NCBI GenBank assembly: GCA_002363155.1
Contig: DEWH01000022.1
Location: 111,206 to 175,205, forward strand
From: Ruminococcaceae bacterium UBA3215
Lineage (GTDB): Bacteria > Bacillota > Clostridia > Oscillospirales > Ruminococcaceae
DNA length: 64,000 bases
Direction of reading: 5' to 3'
The translations under genes and the position numbers were made by a program. Below the pieces are notes generated by a model. It made no database searches. It was not told the DNA's origin and saw only the letters and a list, made by a program, of their open reading frames with translations. Below, piece by piece: positions 43,842 through 53,620 of this stretch. The first letter of the stretch is position 1; the number at the start of each line of letters is the position of its first letter.

Positions 43842-46487
43842 ATGGCAACAAAAGAGCTGAAATGCAAAATAAAAGATGCGGCGAAGGATCTTGAACTTAC
43901 GCCGAACGATATCATCGCGATAGTTAAGGAGCGCACGGGTGCGGAAAAGAAATCCGGGCAGTCTCTCACTGTCGCGGAGATGAATGTCGTGCTCGAACAT
44001 ATCACACAGGAAAATCAGGTGGATAACTTTGAAGCCTACTTTGCGGCAAGAGACAGCAAGCCTGCGCCGGAGAAGGAGCCGGAGAAGGCTAAGCCTGCAC
44101 AGAAGCCCGCCGCGGAGGAAAAAAAGCCTGCCGCAAAGGACAAGGATAAGGAAAAGACGGATAAAACCGAGAAGCCTGCGGATAATAAGACCAAGGCTGC
44201 CCCTGTAAAAGAGGCAAAGCCTGAGACAAAGACAGAAAAGCCTGCTGCGGAAACAGCTCCGAAGCAGGAGACAAAGCCTTCCGACGAACGTCCCGCTCCC
44301 GCTAAGCAGCCCGATACGGCAAATGCCGGCAAGCAGCAGAGCAAGAAGCAGGATAAGCCTGCGTCCCCCGAAAACAAGCGCAGGGAGAACAAGCCTGTTC
44401 CGCGTCCTATGGAAGCAAAAGTCGATCTCAGCACCGTAAAGACCAACGAACCACCTAAGGCAAAGGTAAAGGGTGAAGCCGTACAGAGAGGTGAAGTTGT
44501 CACCAAGCGCGTCGATACAAGAGGAAGCTATGTCGATCTCGACAAGTACAACGAGCGCTATGAGACAATGGCTTCGCAGAAGAACGGCGGCGGAAACCGC
44601 AGAGACGATTCCTTCTCAAAGAAGCAGAAGATAAATCAGAAATCCCAGCAGAACAAGCGTGACAAATTCGGCGGGAAGAACCGTGAAACCGAAGCGCAGA
44701 AGCTCAAGCGGCTCGAACTCGAACGTGCGAGAAAGCAGCAGCTCAAGGTGCAGATCCCCGATGAGATCGTTGTTTCCGAGCTTGCACAGCGCCTTAAAGT
44801 TACAGCTACCGAGGTCATCAAGAAACTCATGTCCCTCGGTGAGATGTGCACCATAAATCAGGTGATTGACTTCGATACCGCTGCACTTGTTGCCGAGGAG
44901 CTCGGCGCAAAGGTTGAAAAGGAAGTCGTTGTGACCATTGAAGAGCGTCTGTTCGAGGACGACCAGGACAAGGCCGAAGACCTCCAGCCCCGTTCACCTG
45001 TCGTTGTCGTTATGGGTCACGTTGACCACGGCAAGACCTCGCTGCTCGACAAGATCCGCCATGCTTCCGTTGCAAGCGGAGAGGCAGGCGGCATCACCCA
45101 GCACATCGGCGCTTACAGAGTAAATGCCGGCGGCAAGGATATCACATTCCTCGATACCCCCGGACATGAAGCATTCACCGCTATGCGCGCAAGAGGCGCG
45201 AATATGACGGATATCGCTATACTCGTAGTTGCCGCAGACGACGGTATCATGCCCCAGACGGTGGAAGCGATAAACCACGCAAAGGCTGCGGGCGTAAGCA
45301 TTATCGTTGCAATAAACAAGATGGATAAAGAGGGTGCAAACCCCGAAAAGATAAAGCAGGCTCTTACCGAACATGACCTCGTTATCGAGGAATGGGGCGG
45401 AGATGTCATCTGCGTTCCCGTTTCGGCAAAGACCGGCGAGGGCATCGACACGCTCCTTGAAATGGTGAACCTCACCGCGGAAGTGCTCGATCTCAAGGCT
45501 AACCCGGACAGACTTGCAAAGGGTGCCGTTATCGAAGCAAGGCTCGACAAGGGCAGAGGTCCTGTCGCTACCCTGCTGGTACAGAACGGTACGCTGCACA
45601 CCGGCGATGTTATCATCGCGGGTACATCGGTAGGTCATGTAAGAGTTATGCGTGACGACAGAGGAAAGGTCGTTAAGGAAGCAGGACCTTCGGTACCTGT
45701 TGAGATAATGGGTCTTTCGGAAGTTCCGAGTGCCGGCGACAACTTCGCGGTCGTTGAGGACGAGAAGCTTGCAAGAGAGCTGGTAGAAAAGCGTAAGTTC
45801 GACGCTAAGGAAGAGCAGTTCAAGCTCTACAAGAAGGTAACTCTCGACAACCTCTTCTCGCAGATAGAGGAAGGCGAGATGAAGACGCTGCCGATCATCG
45901 TAAAGGCAGATGTTCAGGGCTCTGTGGAGGCTGTGAAGCAGTCGCTTGAAAAGCTCTCGAACAACGAAGTCCGCGTTCAGGTAATTCACGGCGCCGTCGG
46001 TGCGATAAGCGAGAGCGACGTAATGCTCGCAAACGCTTCCAATGCTATCATCGTAGGCTTCAATGTGCGTCCTCACCCGGACGCAGCCGAGAGTGCAAAG
46101 CGCGAAGGCGTTGATATCCGCCTGTACCGCATAATCTACGATGCGATCGAGGAAGTAGAGGCTTCTATCAAGGGCATGCTCGCTCCGAAGTACAGAGAAG
46201 TTGACTGCGCACGCATAGAAGTGCGCCAGGTATATAAGATCACCGGCGTCGGTGTTGTTGCAGGCTGCTATGTGCTTTCCGGCAAGGTAGAGAGAAAGTG
46301 CAATATCAGGATAGTGCGCGACGGCATAGTTGTTGCGGACGACAAGATAAGCGGTCTCAGACGCTTCAAGGACGATGTCAAGGAAGTGGCTGAAGGCTAT
46401 GAGTGCGGTATCAGCCTTGAAAAGTTCAGTGATATCAAGGAAGGCGATATCTTCGAAGCCTACATCACGGAAGAATACAGAGATTGA
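43842..46487 (+). CDS. infB: Translation initiation factor IF-2
   Basis: GTPase delivering fMet-tRNA to the 30S subunit. About 881 aa: a short N-terminal helix domain (1-55), a long low-complexity Lys/Pro/Glu/Ala linker (65-215), IF2_N (about 300-350), the G domain with VMGHVDHGKTS (about 391-401), DTPGHEAFT, NKMD and SAK, then domains II, III and IV. Start ATG 43842 is preferred over an upstream TTG at 43824 because a G-rich ribosome-binding site (GGGGGAA) lies 7 bases before it and the family begins there. Confidence 0.96.
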   Translation: MATKELKCKIKDAAKDLELTPNDIIAIVKERTGAEKKSGQSLTVAEMNVVLEHITQENQVDNFEAYFAARDSKPAPEKEPEKAKPAQKPAAEEKKPAAKDKDKEKTDKTEKPADNKTKAAPVKEAKPETKTEKPAAETAPKQETKPSDERPAPAKQPDTANAGKQQSKKQDKPASPENKRRENKPVPRPMEAKVDLSTVKTNEPPKAKVKGEAVQRGEVVTKRVDTRGSYVDLDKYNERYETMASQKNGGGNRRDDSFSKKQKINQKSQQNKRDKFGGKNRETEAQKLKRLELERARKQQLKVQIPDEIVVSELAQRLKVTATEVIKKLMSLGEMCTINQVIDFDTAALVAEELGAKVEKEVVVTIEERLFEDDQDKAEDLQPRSPVVVVMGHVDHGKTSLLDKIRHASVASGEAGGITQHIGAYRVNAGGKDITFLDTPGHEAFTAMRARGANMTDIAILVVAADDGIMPQTVEAINHAKAAGVSIIVAINKMDKEGANPEKIKQALTEHDLVIEEWGGDVICVPVSAKTGEGIDTLLEMVNLTAEVLDLKANPDRLAKGAVIEARLDKGRGPVATLLVQNGTLHTGDVIIAGTSVGHVRVMRDDRGKVVKEAGPSVPVEIMGLSEVPSAGDNFAVVEDEKLARELVEKRKFDAKEEQFKLYKKVTLDNLFSQIEEGEMKTLPIIVKADVQGSVEAVKQSLEKLSNNEVRVQVIHGAVGAISESDVMLANASNAIIVGFNVRPHPDAAESAKREGVDIRLYRIIYDAIEEVEASIKGMLAPKYREVDCARIEVRQVYKITGVGVVAGCYVLSGKVERKCNIRIVRDGIVVADDKISGLRRFKDDVKEVAEGYECGISLEKFSDIKEGDIFEAYITEEYRD

Positions 46488-46497
46488 TCATCATACA

Positions 46498-46577
46498 GGT
46501 GCAGCGTTACGCTGCCGCGGGTGCAGGGCGGCGTCAGCCCTGCCGCCGTCTGCGTAAGACAAGCGCGCAAGCGCTGT
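46498..46577 (+). repeat. family B-related element, copy 5 (no terminal repeats)
   Basis: GCAGCGTTACGCTGC, CAGGGCGGCGTCAGCCCTG and AGCGCGCAAGCGCT align with the inner part of 19190-19262. It fills the infB-rbfA gap and would be transcribed with the operon. Confidence 0.7.
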
Positions 46578-46594
46578 AGAAGGAGGCGCAGTTT

Positions 46595-46987
46595 TTGGCA
46601 AACCATAACCTGAGCAGGCTGACCGAGGACGTTAAACGAGAGATCTCGGCAGCGCTGCCCGCTATAAAAGATAAGAGAGTGAGCGGAGAGATCGTCTCGG
46701 TGTCAAGAGTAGAAATAACCAGCGATCTGTCCTACTGCAAGGTATATGTTTCGGTGCTCGGAGACGAGGAGAAAACCGACGGAGCAGTACAGGCGCTCGA
46801 AAAGTCGGCAGGCTTCATCGTAAGACGCATAAATGCGCGGATAAAGATGAGGAAGATGCCGAAGCTGATATTCCTGCCGGATAACTCACAGGAATACTAC
46901 GAAAAGATAACAGGCATCATCGACTCGCTCCACATCGGTGAAAAAGGCGCCGAAGAAGCCGGAGCGAATGACGATGACAATGAATGA
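46595..46987 (+). CDS. rbfA: Ribosome-binding factor A
   Basis: 30S assembly factor with a KH-like fold. The 130 aa include SRLTEDVKREISAALPAIKD, VSVSRVEITSDLSYCKVYVS and the C-terminal LIFLPDNSQEY. It starts with TTG at 46595: AGGAGG lies 8 bases upstream and no ATG is available in frame before the conserved part. The last residues are acidic. It follows a transcribed family B element. Confidence 0.93.
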   Translation: MANHNLSRLTEDVKREISAALPAIKDKRVSGEIVSVSRVEITSDLSYCKVYVSVLGDEEKTDGAVQALEKSAGFIVRRINARIKMRKMPKLIFLPDNSQEYYEKITGIIDSLHIGEKGAEEAGANDDDNE

Positions 46988-47001
46988 CATAAGGAGAACA
47001 G

Positions 47002-47967
47002 GTGGCAATGAAGTCTGAACTTATTGCGGTAAGCGAAGCCAACGATTTCATCAAGGCGCATGACAATTTTGTGATCATATCCCACGCAAACCCGGACGGA
47101 GATACGCTCGGCTGTGCGTTTGCGCTGTGCCGCGCACTCCAGAAGCTCGGAAAGAAAGCAAAAAACATCTGTGCGGACGAGATATCCCACCGATACGACT
47201 TTATGAAGAAGTCCGTCGAAGTGCAGGATTTCGAGCCGCAGACATATATCACCGTTGATGTCGCCGATGTGAAGCTGCTGGGCGATCTTGAAAAGATCTA
47301 CGGCGGAAAGATAGACCTTGCGATAGATCACCACATCTCCCATGTTGATTTCGCAAAGTACCTGCTGATCGAACCGCATGCTGCCGCGGCAGCACAGACG
47401 GTATATAAGGTGATACTTGAACTCGGCGGCGGGGAGCTTTTCGACGATCAGATCGCGGCATGCCTCTATACCGGCATTTCCACGGATTCCGGCTGTTTCA
47501 AGTACTCCTGCGCTGACCCGGAGACTCACCGTATTGCCGCGGAGCTTCTTGAATACAACTTCGATCACTCGGAACTTGACTATGTGTTCTTCGATCTCAA
47601 GACAAAGTCCCGTATAGAGCTTGAGAAGAAGATCTACGACAGCATAGAGTTCTTCTGCGATGGAAAATGCGCCCTCGTTTCGGTAACGAAAGAACAGCTC
47701 GATTCGATAGATCCCGAGGACGTCAACGGCATATCCGCTATCCCGCGCTGCATCGAAGGCGTTGAAGTAAGCGTAGTTATGAAACAGCGCAGCAACGGGA
47801 GCTGGAAAGCCTCCCTGCGCTCCAACAGAGATGTCAATGTGCAGAAGATCTGCTCGGCATTCGGCGGCGGCGGTCACGAGAGGGCTGCGGGCTGCTCGTT
47901 CGGCAGCGCCGGTCTTGACGAGGCAAAGCAGCGCATAATTTCGGAGATCGGAAAGGTACTCGGATGA
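47002..47967 (+). CDS. nrnA: DHH-family phosphoesterase (NrnA-like)
   Basis: Bifunctional nanoRNase / pAp phosphatase type, or a c-di-nucleotide linear product hydrolase. The 321 aa show SHANPDGDTLGCA (about 27-39), VDVADVK, AIDHHISHVDFA (DHH, about 110-121) and the C-terminal DHHA1 motif FGGGGHERAAGC (about 289-300). The start could be GTG 47002 (AAGGAG 5 bases upstream) or ATG 47008. It overlaps truB by 4 bases (ATGA), and this position between rbfA and truB is conserved. Confidence 0.92.
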   Translation: MAMKSELIAVSEANDFIKAHDNFVIISHANPDGDTLGCAFALCRALQKLGKKAKNICADEISHRYDFMKKSVEVQDFEPQTYITVDVADVKLLGDLEKIYGGKIDLAIDHHISHVDFAKYLLIEPHAAAAAQTVYKVILELGGGELFDDQIAACLYTGISTDSGCFKYSCADPETHRIAAELLEYNFDHSELDYVFFDLKTKSRIELEKKIYDSIEFFCDGKCALVSVTKEQLDSIDPEDVNGISAIPRCIEGVEVSVVMKQRSNGSWKASLRSNRDVNVQKICSAFGGGGHERAAGCSFGSAGLDEAKQRIISEIGKVLG

Positions 47968-48962
47968 ACGGAGTTATTTGCATTTACAAGGAAAAAGGAT
48001 ATACCTCATTCGACGTTGTTGCGATAATGAGGAAGTTCTGCGGAACAAAGAAGATAGGTCACGGAGGGACCCTCGATCCCATGGCGGAGGGGGTTCTTCC
48101 GATTTTTGTCGGAAATGCCACAAAAGCGGTGGATTACTGCCCGGACAACACCAAGGAATACCGCGCCGGAATACGTTTCGGCGTGACCACAGACACACAG
48201 GACTTCACCGGAAAGGTGCTTTCGACCTGTGATGAAGTTGTCCCGAGAAACGCGATGTACAAGCTCCAGTCGAAGTTCACCGGCGAGATGATGCAGACAC
48301 CGCCCATGTACAGCGCAGTGCAGGTGGACGGTCAGCGTCTCTATGAGCTTGCACGAAAAGGCATAGAGATAGAGCGCGAACCAAGACCGATAAAGATAAG
48401 TTCGATAGAATTTGAGGAATTTGAGGACAACACCGCGACTATGGTGGTCTCCTGCTCAAAAGGAACATACATCAGAACGCTTATACACGATATGGGCGAG
48501 GAACTCGGTACAGGCGCGATAATGACAAGCCTTGTGCGAACCCGCTCCGGCAACTTCACACTCCGGGACTGCTACCGGCTCGACGAAGTGAGAAAGGTGA
48601 ATGAAGCCGGCGGGAAGGACGCAGTCGAAAAGCTGCTGATGCCGCTTGATATCATATTCAACTCACTTCCTGCGGCAAAACTCAATGACACTCAGACGAG
48701 AATGTTCCTAAACGGCGTTGTGCTCGATATCAACAGGGTGAACCTTGACCGCAGGGAGGGACCGTTCCGCATACTCTCGTCTGCGGGAAAGGTCATAGGA
48801 ATAGGAAACCGCGGCGAGGACAACGATCTTGCCGTTATCCAGAGATTTTTCGGCACCGAGGAGCGCCGCCTGTCGGAAGAAACTTCCCAGGACGGAGTCC
48901 GTATCGTGTCGGACAGCAAACTTAAAGATGTAAACGACCTTAAAGGGGTCAGAATGGTATAA
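47964..48962 (+). CDS. truB: tRNA pseudouridine-55 synthase
   Basis: Makes pseudouridine 55 in the T loop of tRNAs. The 332 aa show GVICIYKEKGYTSFDVV, the catalytic Asp in HGGTLDPMAEGVLPI (about 34-48), YRAGIRFGVTTDTQD and SKGTYIRTLIHDMG (motif II/III). It is about 30 residues longer than average because of a C-terminal tail after residue 300. It overlaps nrnA (ATGA) and ribF (TAATG). Confidence 0.95.
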   Translation: MNGVICIYKEKGYTSFDVVAIMRKFCGTKKIGHGGTLDPMAEGVLPIFVGNATKAVDYCPDNTKEYRAGIRFGVTTDTQDFTGKVLSTCDEVVPRNAMYKLQSKFTGEMMQTPPMYSAVQVDGQRLYELARKGIEIEREPRPIKISSIEFEEFEDNTATMVVSCSKGTYIRTLIHDMGEELGTGAIMTSLVRTRSGNFTLRDCYRLDEVRKVNEAGGKDAVEKLLMPLDIIFNSLPAAKLNDTQTRMFLNGVVLDINRVNLDRREGPFRILSSAGKVIGIGNRGEDNDLAVIQRFFGTEERRLSEETSQDGVRIVSDSKLKDVNDLKGVRMV

Positions 48963-49873
48963 TGCGGACTGAACACACACAGAAAAAAACGTCAGCCGCC
49001 CTCGGCTTCTTCGACGGGCTTCATCTCGGACACAGGGCTGTTATAGAAGCCGCGGGAAAAGCCGGCGGGAAACTCGGCATTCCGCTTGCGGTGCTTACGT
49101 TCCGCGGTGAGCCGGAACTCCCGAAATTCGCCGGGCGGCACGATATGGGGCTGATGACGTATGGGGACAGGGAGGATATGCTGCGCGCTCTCGGAGCACA
49201 GCACATATTCGCTTATGACTTTGCGGATATACGGGATATGCAGCCGGAAGCTTTCTTTGACATCATAGTTGCCGGCGAGATGAACGCCGGATATGTGGTA
49301 TGCGGTGAAGACTTCCGGTTCGGCAAGGGCGGCAGCGGAGATGTCCGGCTGCTCGGAGAGCTGTGCGAAGAGCGCGGTATCGGGCTTGAGACAGTACCTC
49401 CGGTATGCGTGAACGGAGTCCCGGTAAGCTCGACACTGATACGGGAGCTTATCCGGAAAGGCGACGTTTCCGGCGCGAACGAACAGCTCGGTCACCGGTT
49501 CTCTCTGGAACTTCCGGTACTGCACGGAAAGCAGCTGGGGCGGACTATCGGCTTCCCGACGATTAATCAGGTGATACCGGAGTTTATGGTACACCCGAAA
49601 CACGGCGTCTATGCGAGCCGCGCGTTCGTGGACGGAACAGCGTTCCCGGCGATAACCGATATCGGCGTAAAACCGACAGTGGGCAGCGGCGGTTCGGAGA
49701 TAACGGAAACGCATCTGATCGGCTTTTCCGGCGATCTGTACGGGAAGAATGTGCGGATCGAGCTGATAAGGTTCATACGGGAGGAGAAGAAGTTCTCCGG
49801 GCTTGACGAACTCAAAGCCCAGCTTGAAACGGACAGGGCTTTTGCGGAAAAGAACATATTCACCGATTGGTAA
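48962..49873 (+). CDS. ribF: Riboflavin kinase / FAD synthetase
   Basis: Bifunctional enzyme turning riboflavin to FMN and FAD. The 303 aa show the N-terminal nucleotidyltransferase (LGFFDGLHLGHRAVI, 13-27; SSTLIRELI, about 157-165) and the C-terminal flavokinase (GRTIGFPTIN, about 196-205; HPKHGVYASR; TVGSGGSEITETHL). It is last in the operon from rimP; no clear terminator was found in the 112 bases after it. Confidence 0.95.
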   Translation: MRTEHTQKKTSAALGFFDGLHLGHRAVIEAAGKAGGKLGIPLAVLTFRGEPELPKFAGRHDMGLMTYGDREDMLRALGAQHIFAYDFADIRDMQPEAFFDIIVAGEMNAGYVVCGEDFRFGKGGSGDVRLLGELCEERGIGLETVPPVCVNGVPVSSTLIRELIRKGDVSGANEQLGHRFSLELPVLHGKQLGRTIGFPTINQVIPEFMVHPKHGVYASRAFVDGTAFPAITDIGVKPTVGSGGSEITETHLIGFSGDLYGKNVRIELIRFIREEKKFSGLDELKAQLETDRAFAEKNIFTDW

Positions 49874-49985
49874 AGGCATTTTCATAATGCTTTCATACAT
49901 ATTTCACTTGCAGACTGTATTATTATGGTAATGCGCTGTGTTCCGCGGAGGAGCGCGGCACGGCAATAAAAAAGGAGCGGATAGA

Positions 49986-50984
49986 ATGATAGAGGTCAGA
50001 CATCTGACAAAGAGCTACGGACCCAAAAAAGCCGTAAACGACATATCCTTTACCGCTGAGGACGGTCAGGTCCTCGGATTTCTCGGACCCAACGGCGCGG
50101 GAAAATCCACGACAATGAACATTCTCACGGGATATATTTCTTCCACCGAAGGACAGGCTTTCATCAACGGTATAGATATCCTCGAAGACCCGATAAAGGC
50201 GAAAAGCTTCATAGGCTACCTTCCGGAACAGCCTCCGCTGTATTACGATATGACGGTTGACGAGTATCTGAGCTTCGTGTACAGCCTTAAAAAGTGCAGG
50301 CTTCCGAAGAAGTCGCACCTGAACGAGATATGCGAGATCGTGAAGCTTACAGACGTTCGCGGAAGGCTGATAAAGAACCTTTCCAAAGGTTACAAGCAGA
50401 GAGTCGGATTTGCACAGGCTCTCGTCGGCAACCCGAAAGTGCTGATACTCGACGAGCCTACGGTAGGACTTGACCCGAAGCAGATAATCGAGATACGCAC
50501 GCTTATCAAGCGTCTCGGCAAGAACCATACCGTGATACTCTCGTCCCACATACTGCCGGAAGTACAGGCGGTATGCGACAGGATAGTGGTCATAAACAAG
50601 GGCAGGATAGTTGCGAACGACAACGCCGACACGCTTGCGCGCAATCTTTCCGCGGATCACAAGCTGATACTGCACATCGAGGGCAGCAGCGACGAGGTGA
50701 AGAAGGTGCTTGAAAGCGTGACCGACGTGGAGCGCGTATTTGTCGGCAGACAGGTAGATGAGCGTGTTTATGAGTATCATGTTGAAGCGAAGGAAGGCTC
50801 TGATGTGCGCCGCGGCATCTTCAAAAAGCTTGCCGCGAGGAACTATCCGATACTGATGATGCGTTCCAACGAGCTTTCGCTTGAAGAGGTATTCCTAAAG
50901 CTCACCACAGGCGACGAATACGGCGGAGCGGAGAAGATAGAGACAAAGTTTGACAAGCTCGAAAAGGGGGAGGAAGACAAATGA
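49986..50984 (+). CDS. ABC transporter ATPase (GldA-like)
   Basis: 333 aa ATPase of an ABC-2 exporter: Walker A GFLGPNGAGKSTTM (about 34-47), signature LSKGYKQRVGFAQAL, Walker B VLILDEPTVGLD, H-loop LSSH. A C-terminal extension (about 230-333) is typical of GldA/NatA-type subunits. The start is ATG 49986 with AAGGAG upstream, not the frame's earlier ATG. It overlaps the permease by 4 bases. The downstream GldG-like and DUF4340 genes indicate a Gld-type exporter complex; substrate unknown. Confidence 0.93.
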   Translation: MIEVRHLTKSYGPKKAVNDISFTAEDGQVLGFLGPNGAGKSTTMNILTGYISSTEGQAFINGIDILEDPIKAKSFIGYLPEQPPLYYDMTVDEYLSFVYSLKKCRLPKKSHLNEICEIVKLTDVRGRLIKNLSKGYKQRVGFAQALVGNPKVLILDEPTVGLDPKQIIEIRTLIKRLGKNHTVILSSHILPEVQAVCDRIVVINKGRIVANDNADTLARNLSADHKLILHIEGSSDEVKKVLESVTDVERVFVGRQVDERVYEYHVEAKEGSDVRRGIFKKLAARNYPILMMRSNELSLEEVFLKLTTGDEYGGAEKIETKFDKLEKGEEDK

Positions 50985-51685
50985 CAGCGATAATGAAGCG
51001 CGAGCTTTCCGCGTATTTCAAATCCCCGATAGGATATGTTTTCATAGCGGTATCATTCCTGTTTTCGGGATTTTTCTTCTGGTATTTCGCACTCAGCGTC
51101 GGCAGCACCGACATTTCGTATGTATTCCTCGGAATGTTCTATGTGTATATGATATTTGTGCCGGTTCTCACGATGCGCCTTATGGCAGACGAGAACAAAC
51201 AGCGCACCGATCAGCTCCTTCTCACATCGCCTGTGGGACTAATGAGACTGGTTGCGGGAAAATTCCTCTCTGCGTACATCGTGTTTATGCTGGGAGATAT
51301 TGTACTGCTGATCTACGGCGTGGTAATGAGCTTTTTTGCGGCAGTGAACTGGGCGATAATCTTCGGTAATTTCGTTGCGCTCGCGCTTATAGGAGCGATC
51401 TTCGTTTCGGCGGGGCTGTTCGTTTCCACCCTCACGGAGAGCCAGATGGTAGCTGCGATAGGGTCTATTGCAGTAAATGTTGCGCTTGCTCTGATAAATG
51501 TTGTGGCAACGGTAGTCCCGGTGCAGGTGATCTCCGATGTCATCAAGCAGCTCTCGGTATTCGACAGATACTACGAATTCACCACCGGCATTTTCAGCCT
51601 CAGCGGAGTGATCTTCTTCCTGAGCGCTGTCGTTATCTTCCTCTTCCTCACCGTGCGCGTCCTCGAACGCCGCCGCTGGGCATAA
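50981..51685 (+). CDS. ABC-2 type permease (GldF-like), 234 aa
   Basis: Six membrane helices (about 18-40, 50-75, 95-125, 130-160, 165-185, 203-228) starting with MTAIMKRELSAYFKSPIGYV, the usual N-terminus of GldF-type permeases, and containing TDQLLLTSPV. It pairs with the ATPase upstream. A gap of 261 bases with family A repeat follows before the GldG-like gene. Confidence 0.9.
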   Translation: MTAIMKRELSAYFKSPIGYVFIAVSFLFSGFFFWYFALSVGSTDISYVFLGMFYVYMIFVPVLTMRLMADENKQRTDQLLLTSPVGLMRLVAGKFLSAYIVFMLGDIVLLIYGVVMSFFAAVNWAIIFGNFVALALIGAIFVSAGLFVSTLTESQMVAAIGSIAVNVALALINVVATVVPVQVISDVIKQLSVFDRYYEFTTGIFSLSGVIFFLSAVVIFLFLTVRVLERRRWA

Positions 51686-51711
51686 GCGCGGAAGCCCGCG
51701 CCGGCGACTGC

Positions 51712-51895
51712 TGTATTTCACAGGAATGTTCTATGGGCAGCTCTGCATGAAACGCAGAGGGGCTGGCAAGGATTTTATTGTGTAAATTAGCAGAGTATAG
51801 CTAACCGAGGTGCTGAACCCACCCGTAGAAGAATACAGCTGCGGATCCGGAGCGGCGCGTCCGTCGCGGCGAAGATTTCGTTCAGATTATACAGA
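51712..51895 (-). repeat. family A composite repeat, copy 4 (inverted, diverged)
   Basis: TGTATTTCACAGG...ATGGGCAGCTCTGC...GAGGGGCTGGCAAGGATT corresponds to the inverse of 7911-8010. GCTAACCGAGGTGCTG and GCGGCGCGTCCGTCGCGGCG follow, as after the other copies. It lies inside the probable ABC operon. Confidence 0.65.
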
Positions 51896-51946
51896 GAATA
51901 ACTACGCAAAACACAGCAGATATTACCCGCAAAGGAGTTTAGATAA

Positions 51947-53620
51947 ATGGCTGAAAACGAAGAGATAAAGAATGAGCAGTCCGCCGGGGAGATCCCGGAA
52001 GAGACTGTTGCAGAAGAAACACCGGAAACAGGAGAAGCTGTGCAGGAGAAAACTGCCGAACAGCCTGCAAAGGAACCGGAGAAAAAGAAGAAAAAGAGCA
52101 TATTTAACAACAAGAAGTTCAAGTACGGCTCTCTCTCCGTAGTGTTCACGATCATGTTCATTGCGGGAATAGTGCTGATAAACGTGATACTTAACCTCGT
52201 CCTCGACAGATTCCATGTCGAAGCCGACCTCACATCGGGCTCGATATTCACGCTGAGCGACGAGACGGTTGACTATATAAGCACACTGGACGATGATATA
52301 AGCATCTTCGTCACCGCGGATAAAGATGAACTTAAAGGCGCAGGACAGCTCTATGCACAAACTGTGGAATTCCTTGATAAAATGGCGGGGCTAAACAGCC
52401 GGTTTACCGTGAAATATGTGAATCTGCTTCAGGATCCCGATTTCACCAACAACTACGTTGAGACGCTCCAGAATTATCAGGTAATAGTCCAGAGCGCAAA
52501 GACCGGCAGATACCGCATACTGTCCATAAACGACTTTATGAAGTATAAGCTCAGCGACGGCAACACATACGATTACAGCGAAGCAAGTATGTATGTAAGC
52601 TACGGCGGACTTACCGTTACCGATTATTCGAGTTCAGCCGAGTCTCAGCTCGTTTCCGCTGTTATGTCGGTATCCCTCGACGATCCGACGGTAGTCACAT
52701 TCCTCACCGGCTACGGCGAATCCGACAGCTCCGCTCTCGAAACCATACTCAAGGACAATGCGTATGTTACACAGACAGTTGAGATTGAGCGTGTTGAAGC
52801 TGTTCCGGATAATACGGATATACTCGTGATACACGGCCCCACAAAGGACTACAGCCTCGATTCCATTACAAAGGTCGATACATGGCTTTCCAATGACGGA
52901 AAATACGGCAAGGACCTTGTGTTCATCGCGACTCCGGATCCCGCCGAAACGCCTAATCTTGACGAATACCTGGCGGAATGGGGAATTGAAGTCGGCAAGG
53001 GCTATGTGCTCCAGTTCGATGAGAACCACGCATACTACACCGGCTCTCCTTTGCCTGTGATGCAGGATATCGAGATGAAAACGGAGACCGCTTACTATGA
53101 GGCAATGAAGAAGTCCTCCGGCACATCGTTCATAGGCTACTATGTGCGCCCTGTAATAAAGCTCTGGGAGAACGAGGGCAACCTTGCGAACGTGACTGTT
53201 GCGAGCGCTTACGGCGAGAAATGCATTATGTTCCCGTTCACGGCTGACGAGAACTGGGCTCCTGCCGAGGACAGCTTCTCTGCGTACGATGTTATCGTTG
53301 AAGCATCGAAGGTGCAGTTTGCAGACAACAACGAGCCCATATACAGCAAAATTATCGTCTGCGGCGGTGACCAGCTCTTCACCGACTACTTCACAACTGC
53401 TTCCAACTACAGCAACGGTGAAGCTGCGCTTTCGCTCTTTGACGCCAACTCCGAGAGCAGCGGAAAATCTATAAGCATAGTCGAGAAGTCATTTGCTGCC
53501 GAGACCTACCAGATCGAGCGCAGCACACAGATCGCGATCGGAATTACATTCGCGGTAATTATCCCGATAGCGATAATCGTGATCGGAATCCTCGTATGGC
53601 TCAGGAGAAGAAGATTATAA
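51947..53620 (+). CDS. GldG-like auxiliary ABC subunit, 557 aa
   Basis: Cytoplasmic N-terminal tail rich in Glu/Pro/Thr then Lys (1-60), membrane helix (about 63-88), an extracytoplasmic domain with LTSGSIFTLSDETVDYI (about 97-113), typical of GldG/ABC_transp_aux proteins, and a C-terminal helix (about 533-552) ending RRRRL. It probably forms a periplasm-facing arm of the exporter. AAGGAG precedes ATG 51947. It overlaps the next gene by one base (TAATG). Confidence 0.88.
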   Translation: MAENEEIKNEQSAGEIPEETVAEETPETGEAVQEKTAEQPAKEPEKKKKKSIFNNKKFKYGSLSVVFTIMFIAGIVLINVILNLVLDRFHVEADLTSGSIFTLSDETVDYISTLDDDISIFVTADKDELKGAGQLYAQTVEFLDKMAGLNSRFTVKYVNLLQDPDFTNNYVETLQNYQVIVQSAKTGRYRILSINDFMKYKLSDGNTYDYSEASMYVSYGGLTVTDYSSSAESQLVSAVMSVSLDDPTVVTFLTGYGESDSSALETILKDNAYVTQTVEIERVEAVPDNTDILVIHGPTKDYSLDSITKVDTWLSNDGKYGKDLVFIATPDPAETPNLDEYLAEWGIEVGKGYVLQFDENHAYYTGSPLPVMQDIEMKTETAYYEAMKKSSGTSFIGYYVRPVIKLWENEGNLANVTVASAYGEKCIMFPFTADENWAPAEDSFSAYDVIVEASKVQFADNNEPIYSKIIVCGGDQLFTDYFTTASNYSNGEAALSLFDANSESSGKSISIVEKSFAAETYQIERSTQIAIGITFAVIIPIAIIVIGILVWLRRRRL